A DNA stretch of 64,000 nt from Bacteroides faecichinchillae JCM 17102 (GTDB lineage Bacteria > Bacteroidota > Bacteroidia > Bacteroidales > Bacteroidaceae). This document shows positions 38,717 to 48,567 of the stretch, piece by piece; the stretch's first letter is position 1, and each line of letters starts with the position of its first letter. Position numbers and translations under genes: made by a program. The notes under the pieces were generated by a model that worked only from the letters and a program-made list of their open reading frames with translations, was not told the origin of the DNA and did not search any database. Location of the stretch: positions 1 to 64,000 of the forward strand of contig NZ_BAKK01000016.1 of the NCBI RefSeq assembly GCF_000614145.1, in the 5' to 3' direction.

Positions 38717-39670
38717 ATGTTTTACCATGTAAAAGATCTACAGTTCAATGCTCGAGTATCACAGCCGGATCCTCGTTTTGCACGTGTGATGCTTGAAGCA
38801 TTCGGTGGAGCCAACGGTGAGTTGAAATCTGCTCTACAGTATTTTGTACAGGCATTTAGTTGCCATAATCCCCACCCTGACAAATATGACATGCTTATGG
38901 ATATTGCCACTGAGGAATTCGGCCATCTTGAAATCGTTGGTGCAACTATCCAAATGCTTCTTGGACCTGTAAATGGAGAAATGAAAGATGTGATGGAAGA
39001 TACTCCCTTACGTACCATGATGGGAGGAAAAGCAGGCAAAGAAGATCTCATTCACCAAGCTTTCACTAACCCTGCCTTTTTGGTAACAGCTCCTGGAAGC
39101 CCTGTACTAACAGACAGTAATGGTAATCCATGGTGTGCTACTTATGTGTCGGCCAATGCTGATCTAACGGTAGACCTACGGTCCAATATGGCTGGTGAAG
39201 CTCGTGCTAAAATAGGTTACGAAAATCTCATCCCGCTTACAGATGATCCACTCGTGAAGGAAACACTTGTATTTCTTATGACTCGTGAAGTGACTCATTT
39301 TCAACAATTCGAAGCTGCATTAGAAACAATTCAGCCCAACTTCCCACCAGGTGTATTTCAAACATCCCCTCGATATAGTAATCTTTATTTCAATCTTTCT
39401 AAAGGAAAAGAAGTTCGTGGACCATGGAATGAAGGTGAAAGTACCAGACTCAAGGAAGAATGGCAATATATCGAGGATCCGATAAATGAAGTCAGAGACA
39501 CTGATGGATTACTTCAGCGTGAACCAAAAGGTACTGAACGGACAGAAGAGGAAGTACACCAGACTGATAAAAAATTAGCTAAAGAACGCAGCAATGAAAT
39601 ACTTTCCAGTATTCCTAATGGGGAAATGTCTTGGTGCAAATATGAAAATAAAAAGAATAAAAGGGAATAA
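38717..39670 (+). CDS. Manganese catalase
   Basis: This 317-residue ferritin-like protein carries the dimanganese ligands of Mn-catalase: Glu in GGANGELKSAL, the EEFGHLEIVG Glu-x-x-His pair, Glu in NMAGEARAKIGYENL, and His in REVTHFQQFE. It degrades hydrogen peroxide without heme. The C-terminal tail is Lys/Glu-rich. It is followed by small Lys-rich and membrane proteins, so the block looks like a stress-survival cluster. Confidence 0.93.
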   Translation: MFYHVKDLQFNARVSQPDPRFARVMLEAFGGANGELKSALQYFVQAFSCHNPHPDKYDMLMDIATEEFGHLEIVGATIQMLLGPVNGEMKDVMEDTPLRTMMGGKAGKEDLIHQAFTNPAFLVTAPGSPVLTDSNGNPWCATYVSANADLTVDLRSNMAGEARAKIGYENLIPLTDDPLVKETLVFLMTREVTHFQQFEAALETIQPNFPPGVFQTSPRYSNLYFNLSKGKEVRGPWNEGESTRLKEEWQYIEDPINEVRDTDGLLQREPKGTERTEEEVHQTDKKLAKERSNEILSSIPNGEMSWCKYENKKNKRE

Positions 39671-39713
39671 TATTTCCGGATTCTTTCATTGTTTAACTTA
39701 AATACTTAACTTT

Positions 39714-39829
39714 ATGACAACAAAAACTGAGAAAAAACCAATGGAAGCAAAAAGTGACAAGAAAAGTGCACAAAGTAAGGCTAAGGAAAATAAGCTACTG
39801 CTTCAAAAAAGAAATCAGATAAGAAATAG
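39714..39829 (+). CDS. Small Lys-rich protein, probably frameshifted
   Basis: It reads MTTKTEKKPMEAKSDKKSAQ and onward. The frame given drifts into an unlike C-terminus (LLLQKRNQ). Adding one G at about 39793 (AAGGCT) gives ATASKKKSDKK and a stop at 39829, matching the Lys-rich composition of the protein and of the similar gene at 13902. Function is unknown. Confidence 0.5.
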
Positions 39830-39864
39830 TCTGATATTCTAACAGAGTGAAATTTATGTCTTTA

Positions 39865-39896
39865 TCCCGATGGAGAACTCTTTTTCTCCATCGGGA
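39865..39896 (+). terminator. Perfect hairpin after the catalase gene block
   Basis: TCCCGATGGAGAA (39865-39877) pairs perfectly with TTCTCCATCGGGA (39884-39896). There is no T-run afterwards, so termination is probable but not typical. Confidence 0.55.
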
Positions 39897-39937
39897 ACTC
39901 TACAGGGCCATTATTTAACCATCTAACTAAATGTCAT

Positions 39938-40039
39938 ATGAAAAAGAAAATCTTTATCATCTCAGCATGTTTACTAGCAATATACATATCATCTCGTTGG
40001 AACCAAAAGGAAGGTAACCCCAAAAGTCAATTATTATAA
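39938..40039 (+). CDS. 33-residue small membrane or secreted peptide
   Basis: It reads MKKKIFIISACLLAIYISSR followed by a polar tail to a stop at 40039. The Lys-rich start and single hydrophobic helix resemble a signal anchor. It lies 39 bases ahead of the PLDc_N-like gene on the same strand. Confidence 0.45.
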   Translation: MKKKIFIISACLLAIYISSRWNQKEGNPKSQLL

Positions 40040-40078
40040 CATAATATTCAATCAAACTCTTATCAAATTTATATAGGT

Positions 40079-40273
40079 ATGAATATTCTTGCTATTTGGT
40101 TCGTCGGACTAGTACTAACAATAAAATGTGCTTGGGAAATTAGCCTCCTCAAAATTCAATCAGGAAAGAAACTTATAGCTATCCTAACTGTAGTCCTTAC
40201 AAGCTGGATAGGCGCATTCCTCTATACTTTCTTTTTCAAAGAAAAAATAGTGACATGGCTAAACAAAGAATGA
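40079..40273 (+). CDS. Small two-helix membrane protein (PLDc_N-like), paralog of 13274
   Basis: This 64-residue protein has two membrane helices and the shared features GLVLTIKCAWEI, KKLIAI and VVLTSWIGAFLY. It is clearly related to the gene at 13274-13480. Both copies lie downstream of a small Lys-rich protein gene in the direction of transcription, so the pair looks like a duplicated stress cassette. Confidence 0.8.
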   Translation: MNILAIWFVGLVLTIKCAWEISLLKIQSGKKLIAILTVVLTSWIGAFLYTFFFKEKIVTWLNKE

Positions 40274-40471
40274 TGAAAACCGATCTCGAGAAATATTCGA
40301 ATATTTAAAGACAAAAAGGATAAAGCATTTTATGCTTGGTCCTTTTTTCTTATTTAGTTTCCGACTTCTTGCCCAAGATTTGTATTTCCTCCTTATATAT
40401 CGAGAAATCCACTGTCTTATAAATAAACAATCCCCGCTTCTTACTAAGATACAGTTAATTATTTGTTCATA

Positions 40472-40954
40472 CTATTTTAAAAGGACTTTATCAATTCTAT
40501 CCTTTAACTGCTCTTTAGTTAAAGCTCCCACACTCACCTGTGGATCTCCTTTCATAGGAACAAACCAAATAGTTGGAAGACTCTGAATACCGAAAGCACT
40601 GGCCAACTCCTGCTCCTTATCAACATCTACTTTATAAATATATATCTTTCCTGCGTATTCCTTGGATAGTTCTTCAATGTCCGGAGCCATCTTTTTACAA
40701 GGACCACACCAATCAGCATAAAAGTCAATAATAGCAGGTTTATCACCCAGATATTTCCATTCATTAGAATTAGTTTCAAAATCGACTACTTTCTTTAAAA
40801 ATTCTGCGCGGGTCAAGTGAATAGGACCTGATTGCGCTCTTCCAGCTTGATCTGTATCTGCCGAACCAACCTGTTTGTTTCCAGATGCTCCCGAACAGGA
40901 AGCAAACAATAACATTCCCATAAATAGGAAAGAACCAAGAATAAACTTTTTCAT
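40472..40954 (-). CDS. Thioredoxin-like lipoprotein
   Basis: This 160-residue protein has a lipoprotein signal ending in LFASC (Cys20), an acidic linker, and a thioredoxin domain with the WCGPCK active site near residue 88 and the cis-proline LPTIW. It is probably a periplasm-facing disulfide reductase anchored to a membrane. It lies between the catalase block and the HTCS gene on the opposite strand. Confidence 0.93.
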   Translation of the reverse strand: MKKFILGSFLFMGMLLFASCSGASGNKQVGSADTDQAGRAQSGPIHLTRAEFLKKVVDFETNSNEWKYLGDKPAIIDFYADWCGPCKKMAPDIEELSKEYAGKIYIYKVDVDKEQELASAFGIQSLPTIWFVPMKGDPQVSVGALTKEQLKDRIDKVLLK

Positions 40955-41112
40955 TGCTCTCTTTTTTTAGGTTATTACTTTCTTAATGATACCGCAATGT
41001 TAATCCTTCCGCAGACATACGGCAGTATCCTTAGTGCGATAAACACTAGATAAAGAGATGTTGTTCACCAGCTGTATATCAAAACACTGTTAATCTGTCT
41101 TTTTTTGCTGTA

Positions 41113-41211
41113 TTATCTGTTTTGAATATACTGATAAAGAATCCTCCTATTACTCCCAATTATTATTCCTACAAAAGTGAGCCAATTCTTTTTAATATAT
41201 ACTTTCATCAT
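41113..41211 (-). CDS. Possible small protein (32 residues)
   Basis: The minus strand reads MMKVYIKKNWLTFVGIIIG and then a basic end. The first part is a plausible membrane segment. An alternative frame continues hydrophobically as VIGGFFISIF, so the sequence may contain an indel here too. It lies in an otherwise empty 686-base spacer. Low confidence. Confidence 0.25.
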   Translation of the reverse strand: MMKVYIKKNWLTFVGIIIGSNRRILYQYIQNR

Positions 41212-41640
41212 CTTAATTTTAAATGGTTTTAATTTATATGTTTCTTATAAAACAATCTTATGTCAAAATCTCATACAGAGGATAAGATTCTTTATGAACT
41301 TACAGAAATATAATATAACTGCATTAAACAAAATATAGTTTGTGAAAGAGGGCTATTGAAATTTACCCATTTCGAAACAAACGTATACCATATGACAACA
41401 TTATGATAGAACTATAAATCAAAAGCAAATTATCTTTTTATAAAATATTGATGAACAGTAAATTGAAGTATCATTCTCAACATCCGACTACTTATATAAT
41501 TTTCCATTCACCATTTTTTATTGCATAACTACCTGAAACGCAAATATTATTTTAACGAAACAAAATTCATTCATTTTGATGGATATTTAACCAATATTTT
41601 ATAATTTTGCAAATATCTTTTTGAATCTTTTGCGAGAAAC

Positions 41641-44600
41641 ATGGAAATAACTTTAAACATTAGACGAATTTTTCTTTTTACTGTCCTTTTCATCAGTAGT
41701 TCTGTAAGTAGGTGCCAAATTTATAAGTACATAGGACTGGAAGACGGTCTGAATAATCAGAAAATATACCATATCCAAAAAGACCAACGGGGATATATGT
41801 GGTTTCTGACTCAGGAGGGAATAGACCGTTATGACGGCAAACATATAAAGCATTACACCTTTTCAGATGACAACATGATGTTGGATTCACGAATTGCCTT
41901 AAATTGGCTCTATATGGACAACAAGAATGTATTATGGGTAATTGGCCAGAAAGGCCGTATTTTTAGGTATGATTCCCGACATGATAAGTTCGAACTGGAT
42001 TATGTACATCCGGAACTGCTCAAAAATAAGTCGCAAGCCTTTCTGAATTACGGTTATTTGGATAAGAATGACAACATCTGGCTATGTGATAAGGATAGCA
42101 TTACCTGGTATAATACCCATACCGGAACAGCATTACATATGCCACTGCCGATGGACGGTGAAATAACTGCCATCGAGCAGACAGATAGCAATCATTTTTT
42201 TATCGGTACCGGAAGCGGTCTGTTTCGTGCCGAGATAGAAGAGGGAGAGCTAAAACTCGTTTCTGATGAAGCTGTTGAAAGTATCACCGCACCTGTACAT
42301 GAACTTTATTATCATGCAGTTTCACAACAGCTGTTTGTGGGAACCTACAAAGAGGGTATACTTATATATGATATGGCTGGAAAAGGAAAAATCACTACCT
42401 GTCAATCCCTCAATAATGTAGAGGTTAACCAAATTGTAGCTTTGAATGCTCATGAACTTCTGGTAGCCACTGGTGGAAAAGGTGTATTTAAACTGAATGT
42501 AAATACCTGCGTGGGTGAGCCTTATATAACAGCTGATTATAGCAGTTATAACGGGATGAACGGAAACAACATCAATGATGTTTATGTGGATGAAGAAGAA
42601 CGCATCTGGCTTGCCAATTATCCTACCGGTATTACTATCCGCAACAACCGTTATGGAAGTTATGATTTGATAAAGCACTCTCTTGGTAATAACCGTTCAT
42701 TGGTAAATGACCAAGTTCATGATGTGATAGAGGACAGTGACGGTGACCTCTGGTTCGCAACCAGTAACGGTATCAGCTTCTATCAGACTAAAACAAAAAA
42801 ATGGCGTTCTTTCTTTAGTTCCTTTGATTCGGTACCAGATGATGAAAATCACATATTCTTAGCACTATGTGAAGTTTCTCCCGGTGTAATATGGGCGGGT
42901 GGTTTTATGTCTGGAATATACAAGATTGAAAAGAAGGAAGGATTTAAAATTAATTATCTTTCTCCTGCTGTTATGGCAGGAGTACGGCCCGATCAATATA
43001 TTTATGACATTAAAAAAGACTCATGCGGCGATATCTGGTCTGGCGGATATTATCATTTGAAACGCATCAACCTTGAGACTAAAAGTGTACGTTTATATCC
43101 GGGAGTAAGTTCTATCACTACCATTCAGGAAAAAGATGCCCGGCATATGTGGATTGGTACGCGGATGGGGCTCTATCAACTTGAAAGGCAATCTGGAATT
43201 TACCAATATATTGACCTACCTATTGAGTCTCCTTATATATGCGCATTATATCAAAGAGAGGATGGCATCCTGTACATTGGTACCCGTGGAGCCGGACTTC
43301 TTGTTTATGACATCCATAAGAAGAAATTTATTCATCAGTACCGAAGTGACAACTGTGCATTGATTTCCGACAATATTTATACAATTCTTCCGCGTCATGA
43401 CGGAAGCCTCCTGATGGGTACGGAGAATGGTATAACGATTTATTCACCTGAGGAACACTTCTTCCGTAATTGGACGCGTGAACAAGGATTGATGAGCGTC
43501 AATTTTAATGCCGGTGCTGCTACACCCTATAACAAAAACGCGCTTATTTTCGGTGGAAATGATGGGGCAGTGAAGTTTCCCACAGACATAAAGATACCAG
43601 AACCGCATTATTCACGTCTGTTACTACGTGATTTTATGATAGCTTATCATCCTATTTATCCGGGTGATGAAGGATCACCTTTGGAAAAAGATATTGACGA
43701 GACTAAACGGTTGGAGCTAGCCTACGGACAAAACACGTTTTCCATTGATGTAGTTTCCATTAATTATGATTATCCATCCAACATTCTTTTTTCATGGAAA
43801 ATAGACGGTTATCATAAAGAGTGGAGCCATCCGACCCCGGACAACCGAATTCTTATCAGGAAATTGCCTCCCGGCAGTTATACGTTACAAATTCGTGCCG
43901 TATCCAATGAAGAGAAGTATAAAATCTATGAAACAAGGAGCATTCAGATTGTTATAACACCTCCGATATGGGCCAGTATGTGGGCCATAGTAGGATATGC
44001 AATCCTGTTGATTCTGGTTATGGTTATCATATTCCGTATTATCATGTTGCATAAACAGAAGAAGGTGTCGGACGAGAAAACACAGTTCTTCATTAATACA
44101 GCTCATGACATACGTACGCCGCTTACATTGATAAAAGCTCCGTTGGAGGAAGTCGTAGAAAATCATATGGTGACCGAACAAGCGATACCCCATGTAAATA
44201 TGGCTCTTAAGAATGTGAATACATTACTTCAGTTGACGACCAACCTGATCAACTTCGAACGGATAGATGTTTACTCTTCCACTCTCTATGTTGCCGAGTA
44301 TGAACTGAATACCTTTATGAATGATATTTGCGCCACTTTCCGTAAATTTGCTGAGATGAAACATGTCAAGTTTGTTTATGAAAGTAATTTTGACTATCTG
44401 AATGTGTGGTTTGACAGTGACAAGATGGGATCTATTCTAAAGAATATCCTATCAAATGCTTTGAAGTATACACCTGAAGGTGGTAGTGTACGCATTTATG
44501 CCTGTGAAGAAGGAAATTCTTGGAGCATCGAGGTGGAAGATACCGGAATCGGCATTCCCTCATGTGACCAAAAGAAATTGTTCAGGAATTGTTTTCGGAG

Positions 44601-45636
44601 TAGTAATGTCATTAACCTGAAAGTGACAGGTAGTGGAATCGGTCTGATGCTGGTATACAAACTGGTCAAGTTACACAAAGGCAGGATTCAGATTCATAGT
44701 GCTGAGCATCAAGGAACTTGTGTACAAATTACTTTTCCAAAAGGAAACAGCCATCTCAATAAAGCAAAATTCATTTCTCCCAAGACACCGGATGAGTGTT
44801 CGGAGACTATTATACCTGGTGGTGATACTTTAGAATTACCATCCATGAAAATATCTCAGGTAAACAGTTCTTTGCGACGTATCCTGATAGTGGAAGACAA
44901 TGATGATTTACGTAATTATCTTGTTGATATGTTCAGAATGGGGTATAATATCCAGTCTTGCCCCAACGGAAAGGAGGCACTTATCATAATACGGGAATTT
45001 AACCCGGATCTCGTCATATCCGACATAATGATGCCCGAGATGGGCGGAAATGAACTCTGCTCAGTTATAAAAAGTAATCTTGAGATGTCTCATATTCCAG
45101 TCATTTTGTTGACTGCACTGAGTGATGAGAAAAATATGCTTGAAGGACTGGAAATCGGAGCGGATGCCTATATCTCGAAACCTTTCAGTGTGGGAATGCT
45201 AAAGGCAACGGTCAAGAATATACTTACAAATCGTACTTTGCTCCGTCAAGTTTATAATAGCATTGAAGATAAAGAACAGAACCTTCCGAACAACTGCACC
45301 AATACCTTGGATTGGAAATTCATAGCCTCCGTCAAAAAATGTATTGAGAACAACATGGAAAATCCGGACTTCAACGTAGACATGCTCAGTAATCAGCATC
45401 ACATGAGTCGTACTAGTTTCTTCAACAAATTAAAGGCATTGACCGGTTACGCTCCGGCTGATTATATCCGGATGATACGTTTGCAACATGCCGCACAATT
45501 GCTGGAACAAGGCGAATATTCGATAACGGAAATTGCTTACATGATCGGCTACTCGGATGCAAAATACTTTCGTGAAGTATTTAAGAAATATTACAATGTA
45601 AGTCCAAGCAAATTTAATAAAAAATCAGAAGATTGA
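41641..45636 (+). CDS. Hybrid two-component system sensor-regulator (HTCS)
   Basis: This 1331-residue one-protein signalling system has a signal or anchor (residues 1-26), a periplasmic sensor of two-component propeller repeats, and a Y_Y_Y domain (about 710-770). One membrane helix lies at about 778-800. The cytoplasmic part has HisKA with phospho-His in TAHDIRTPLT near residue 822, HATPase motifs NALKYTPEGG and DTGIGIP, a receiver with VISDIMMPEMGG (Asp near 1127), and an AraC-type HTH at the C-terminus. Such proteins sense glycan fragments and activate a neighbouring utilisation locus. No such locus is visible here, because the 11-kb element begins about 220 bases downstream. A collapsed paralog lies at 8284. 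Confidence 0.95.
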   Translation: MEITLNIRRIFLFTVLFISSSVSRCQIYKYIGLEDGLNNQKIYHIQKDQRGYMWFLTQEGIDRYDGKHIKHYTFSDDNMMLDSRIALNWLYMDNKNVLWVIGQKGRIFRYDSRHDKFELDYVHPELLKNKSQAFLNYGYLDKNDNIWLCDKDSITWYNTHTGTALHMPLPMDGEITAIEQTDSNHFFIGTGSGLFRAEIEEGELKLVSDEAVESITAPVHELYYHAVSQQLFVGTYKEGILIYDMAGKGKITTCQSLNNVEVNQIVALNAHELLVATGGKGVFKLNVNTCVGEPYITADYSSYNGMNGNNINDVYVDEEERIWLANYPTGITIRNNRYGSYDLIKHSLGNNRSLVNDQVHDVIEDSDGDLWFATSNGISFYQTKTKKWRSFFSSFDSVPDDENHIFLALCEVSPGVIWAGGFMSGIYKIEKKEGFKINYLSPAVMAGVRPDQYIYDIKKDSCGDIWSGGYYHLKRINLETKSVRLYPGVSSITTIQEKDARHMWIGTRMGLYQLERQSGIYQYIDLPIESPYICALYQREDGILYIGTRGAGLLVYDIHKKKFIHQYRSDNCALISDNIYTILPRHDGSLLMGTENGITIYSPEEHFFRNWTREQGLMSVNFNAGAATPYNKNALIFGGNDGAVKFPTDIKIPEPHYSRLLLRDFMIAYHPIYPGDEGSPLEKDIDETKRLELAYGQNTFSIDVVSINYDYPSNILFSWKIDGYHKEWSHPTPDNRILIRKLPPGSYTLQIRAVSNEEKYKIYETRSIQIVITPPIWASMWAIVGYAILLILVMVIIFRIIMLHKQKKVSDEKTQFFINTAHDIRTPLTLIKAPLEEVVENHMVTEQAIPHVNMALKNVNTLLQLTTNLINFERIDVYSSTLYVAEYELNTFMNDICATFRKFAEMKHVKFVYESNFDYLNVWFDSDKMGSILKNILSNALKYTPEGGSVRIYACEEGNSWSIEVEDTGIGIPSCDQKKLFRNCFRSSNVINLKVTGSGIGLMLVYKLVKLHKGRIQIHSAEHQGTCVQITFPKGNSHLNKAKFISPKTPDECSETIIPGGDTLELPSMKISQVNSSLRRILIVEDNDDLRNYLVDMFRMGYNIQSCPNGKEALIIIREFNPDLVISDIMMPEMGGNELCSVIKSNLEMSHIPVILLTALSDEKNMLEGLEIGADAYISKPFSVGMLKATVKNILTNRTLLRQVYNSIEDKEQNLPNNCTNTLDWKFIASVKKCIENNMENPDFNVDMLSNQHHMSRTSFFNKLKALTGYAPADYIRMIRLQHAAQLLEQGEYSITEIAYMIGYSDAKYFREVFKKYYNVSPSKFNKKSED

Positions 45637-45855
45637 TGGTTAATAAAAATATTACCAATTTGAAAACCAGTACCTTAAACACATCATTCCTCCTCAGTCC
45701 TAATCCTCCCGTTTTTCCTGACTGGAATGATGTGCAAGACATAATGGATTTTTTTAAGAGGTAGCTTAGCCAAGGCATATTATAGGGTCAATTCAGATGA
45801 GACTATAGGAGATATTCTACCTAATTCTTTCCAAAATCATAAATAAAAATATGCC

Positions 45856-46730
45856 AAAAACATAGTTTATGGATTTTGGCGGTGTATGTTATTGTTTATG
45901 TGATAGTTAAATGAGTGATTTGGGGCAATTTTAGAGATTTTTCAAAAGTGGAGGAAGTTAAAGGCATTTGATAGCCATTGAGTAGTGATTGGTGCTTAAT
46001 CCTTATAAGGGGTTATTCAACGTTGGTATCTTCCTTATAAAGCCTATTGGAGTTTCAATAGCCTATAGCCATTAACAATGGTTATTGGCGACTGTTTCAG
46101 ACTACCCCAACATCTAATAATTCAGCCTATTGCATTATTGAACGGTGTAAGGTATTGAAATATATAGCATTATCGCAATTAATAATGGGAATAGGTATTA
46201 ATATAGAATGAGGACGGTTTCTATTATATATACTTTATTTGATTGAATGGGATTGGCTGTTATAGCTGTCCTCTCCATATTCCGCTATAATTTATTGTAA
46301 ATGTTGTTGGTATAAGGTTTAATAATGCCGATAGGTATTATATACAATGCTTTTGGACTTTCCTTTTATATATAGATATTATCGGCTTCAATCCCCATTC
46401 ACTACCTACAATTCGATTATCCCTCTATAATCACCACTATACCAATGCCATAACCTATCTAATACCGATTATAGGTTGAATGAAAAGGGTGGACGGCTCT
46501 TTCTCTTTATATATAAATACTATCAACGGTTATCGACTCCAATAGCTACCTCCCATATTAATGTGTATATACACCTATAAACCAACTAAATACACACCAT
46601 TATCACAAAATCAGCACTCCATTTGTTAAAAATACGTTAAAATCGGAAATGCCTATAAACATCGCCTTTCTACATCTATATTAGAGTGTTCCTTTTCAAT
46701 GACGATTGAAAAAGGAAAAGAGGACATTGA
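45856..46730 (+). repeat. Left terminal inverted repeat arm (imperfect, about 0.87 kb)
   Basis: This arm matches the complement of 55990-56823 in order. Clear anchor blocks are the terminal 15-mer, TTTATATATAAATACTATCAAC, the CATAACCTATCT region, ACCTATAAACCAAC, CGTTAAAATCGGAA-like sequence, CTATATTAGAGTGTTC, and GAGGACATTGAAATTTT (near 46720). Four TTATATATA segments (near 46224, 46337, 46365 and 46506) recur with GAGGACGG or GGACGGC nearby. No gene is visible. Confidence 0.7.
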
Positions 46731-46944
46731 AATTTTGATAAAGGCTATAAAATCCCTTTTTACCTCCAATCCTCCTTTATATCTTCTATCCGATTTTTGA
46801 AAACGACCAATAAGAGCCTCCCTTTCTTCCACCTCCACTAATGGCTAATGGTCTTTTTCAAAAAATCCATTAAAAAGCAGAAGCCATAACTAAATTTTGG
46901 AGGTGCTTTTGGGATATATGGGTACAAAGACAAAAGGACTATTT

Positions 46945-48431
46945 ATGGAAAATAAAGCAATCATATTAAGTAGAGTAAGTTCCAATCATCAGACATTGGA
47001 GCAACAAACTGAAACCGTCCTTAAAGAAGTAAAAAAAGACGGTTATACTGATGACAACATTATCATAATTGAAGATAAGGAGTCGGCAATCAAACTTTCA
47101 GAAGAAGAAAGAAACGGTCTTAATAAAATGAAAGAATACATCAACAACGACCCCTCCATTAATGTTGTGTATCTTTATGAATTAAGCCGATTAAGCCGTC
47201 GCCAAACAATGCTTTTCAATATAAGGGATTATCTAATTGAAAGGAAGATACAGTTAATCTGTCTTCAACCTTATATGAAGCTTTTGGATGAGGACGGAAA
47301 AATGTCAACTACTGCTGCCATTATATTTGCTTTATACTCAACCCTTTCAGAAACCGAAATGACGGTTAAAAAGGAAAGAATGTTAAGAGGACGTCGTTAT
47401 AATAGGGCATTGGGAAAACATAGTGGGGGGCGTCCTCCATTCGGTTACACTACTGATAAAGATAAGTTCTACATTCTACACCCCCAAAATGCTGAAATCA
47501 TAAAACGTATCTTTTCGGAATATGTGAATGATAGGAAGTCAATGTGGGTTATAACAAAAGAACTTAAAGAAGAAGGGCTTTTTCCTAAAACCTCCCCACA
47601 TTCACTTTTCCATTGTATCGACTATTGGTTGAGTAGAGAAATCTATATTGGGAATGAAATGTACCCTCAAATCATTTCTAAAACAATGTTTGAAAAAGCA
47701 CAAAAGGAAAGAAACGCCCATAAGAGATGCCCCAAAAAAAGTCATAAAAATATCTTCCTACTTAAAGGGTTGGTATTCGATGAAAATAGCGGTTTACCAA
47801 TGTTTGGAGAAAGAGGTGTAGAGTCATATAGCGAAACAAAAGGATATGGTTGCTGTATCAAACGACTGTATTTAGACCCTATCGTTTGGGATTTCGCTAA
47901 AATGATGTATCAAAAATACATTATGAACAAAAGCCTCTATCGTCTCAACTCCAAAAGGAGTTAGACACAATTAGGGTTAAGATTGAAACTCTAAAAAAGG
48001 AGGGTAAAACAATCATCGAAAAAATTGATAAGGTAGAGGAACGGATGATTTTTGGCAACCTCTCAACAAAAAGAGGAGAAGAACTGATCTATTCATTAAA
48101 AGAACAAAAGGAGGAAAAGGAACAAAGATTGTTGGAACTCACAAATGAGTCAGTAGTTAAACATCAACAGTTAATAGACATTGACCTTAAAGAGATTTTT
48201 GATGAAAGTGCAATGACTTTAGATGACAAAATCAATATAGTTAGAAAAGTGATTAAGAAAGTAACAATAAAACGTCCTTCCAAATTTACCGCCCATATAA
48301 GTATTTTCAATCGGATTAATGATGTGGTTACGGTATATGAAGCGAAAAGCGGTGGAAGATATAGGGAAAGGGGAGTGAGAGTTATTGATGAATACCACCT
48401 AAAGGGAAAATCAATTCAGAAAACATATTAA
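46945..48431 (+). pseudogene. Large serine recombinase, frameshifted
   Basis: The corrected product is about 495 residues. An N-terminal resolvase domain has the catalytic serine in LSRVSS (Ser12) and YELSRLSRR. A recombinase domain follows (GRPPFGYTTDKD), then a region where the usual zinc ribbon lacks its CxxC pairs (GLVFDENSGLPMFGERG). A long coiled coil and a C-terminal beta region finish the protein. The frame breaks at about 47937, where one missing base joins NKSL to the SQLQKELDTIRVKIE frame. The ATG at 46945 fits resolvase N-termini; an ATG at 46918 after a GGAGG is the alternative. It is a candidate for the enzyme that moves the 11-kb element. Confidence 0.8.
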
Positions 48432-48481
48432 AACCGAAATCATATTAATTTAACATTGAAATCGGCATAAAAAGCAATCGT

Positions 48482-48524
48482 AAACCCTATTATTTTAAAT
48501 TTTTATCTTAAATTAATAGGGTTT
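48482..48524 (+). terminator. Terminator between the two recombinase genes
   Basis: AAACCCTATTATTTTAA pairs with TTAAATTAATAGGGTTT with one mismatch. It lies 51 bases after the large recombinase and 44 bases before the small one, so the two are probably transcribed separately. Confidence 0.6.
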
Positions 48525-48567
48525 GATTGTTATATATATCCATAATGAAAAGAAATGACAAAACATT

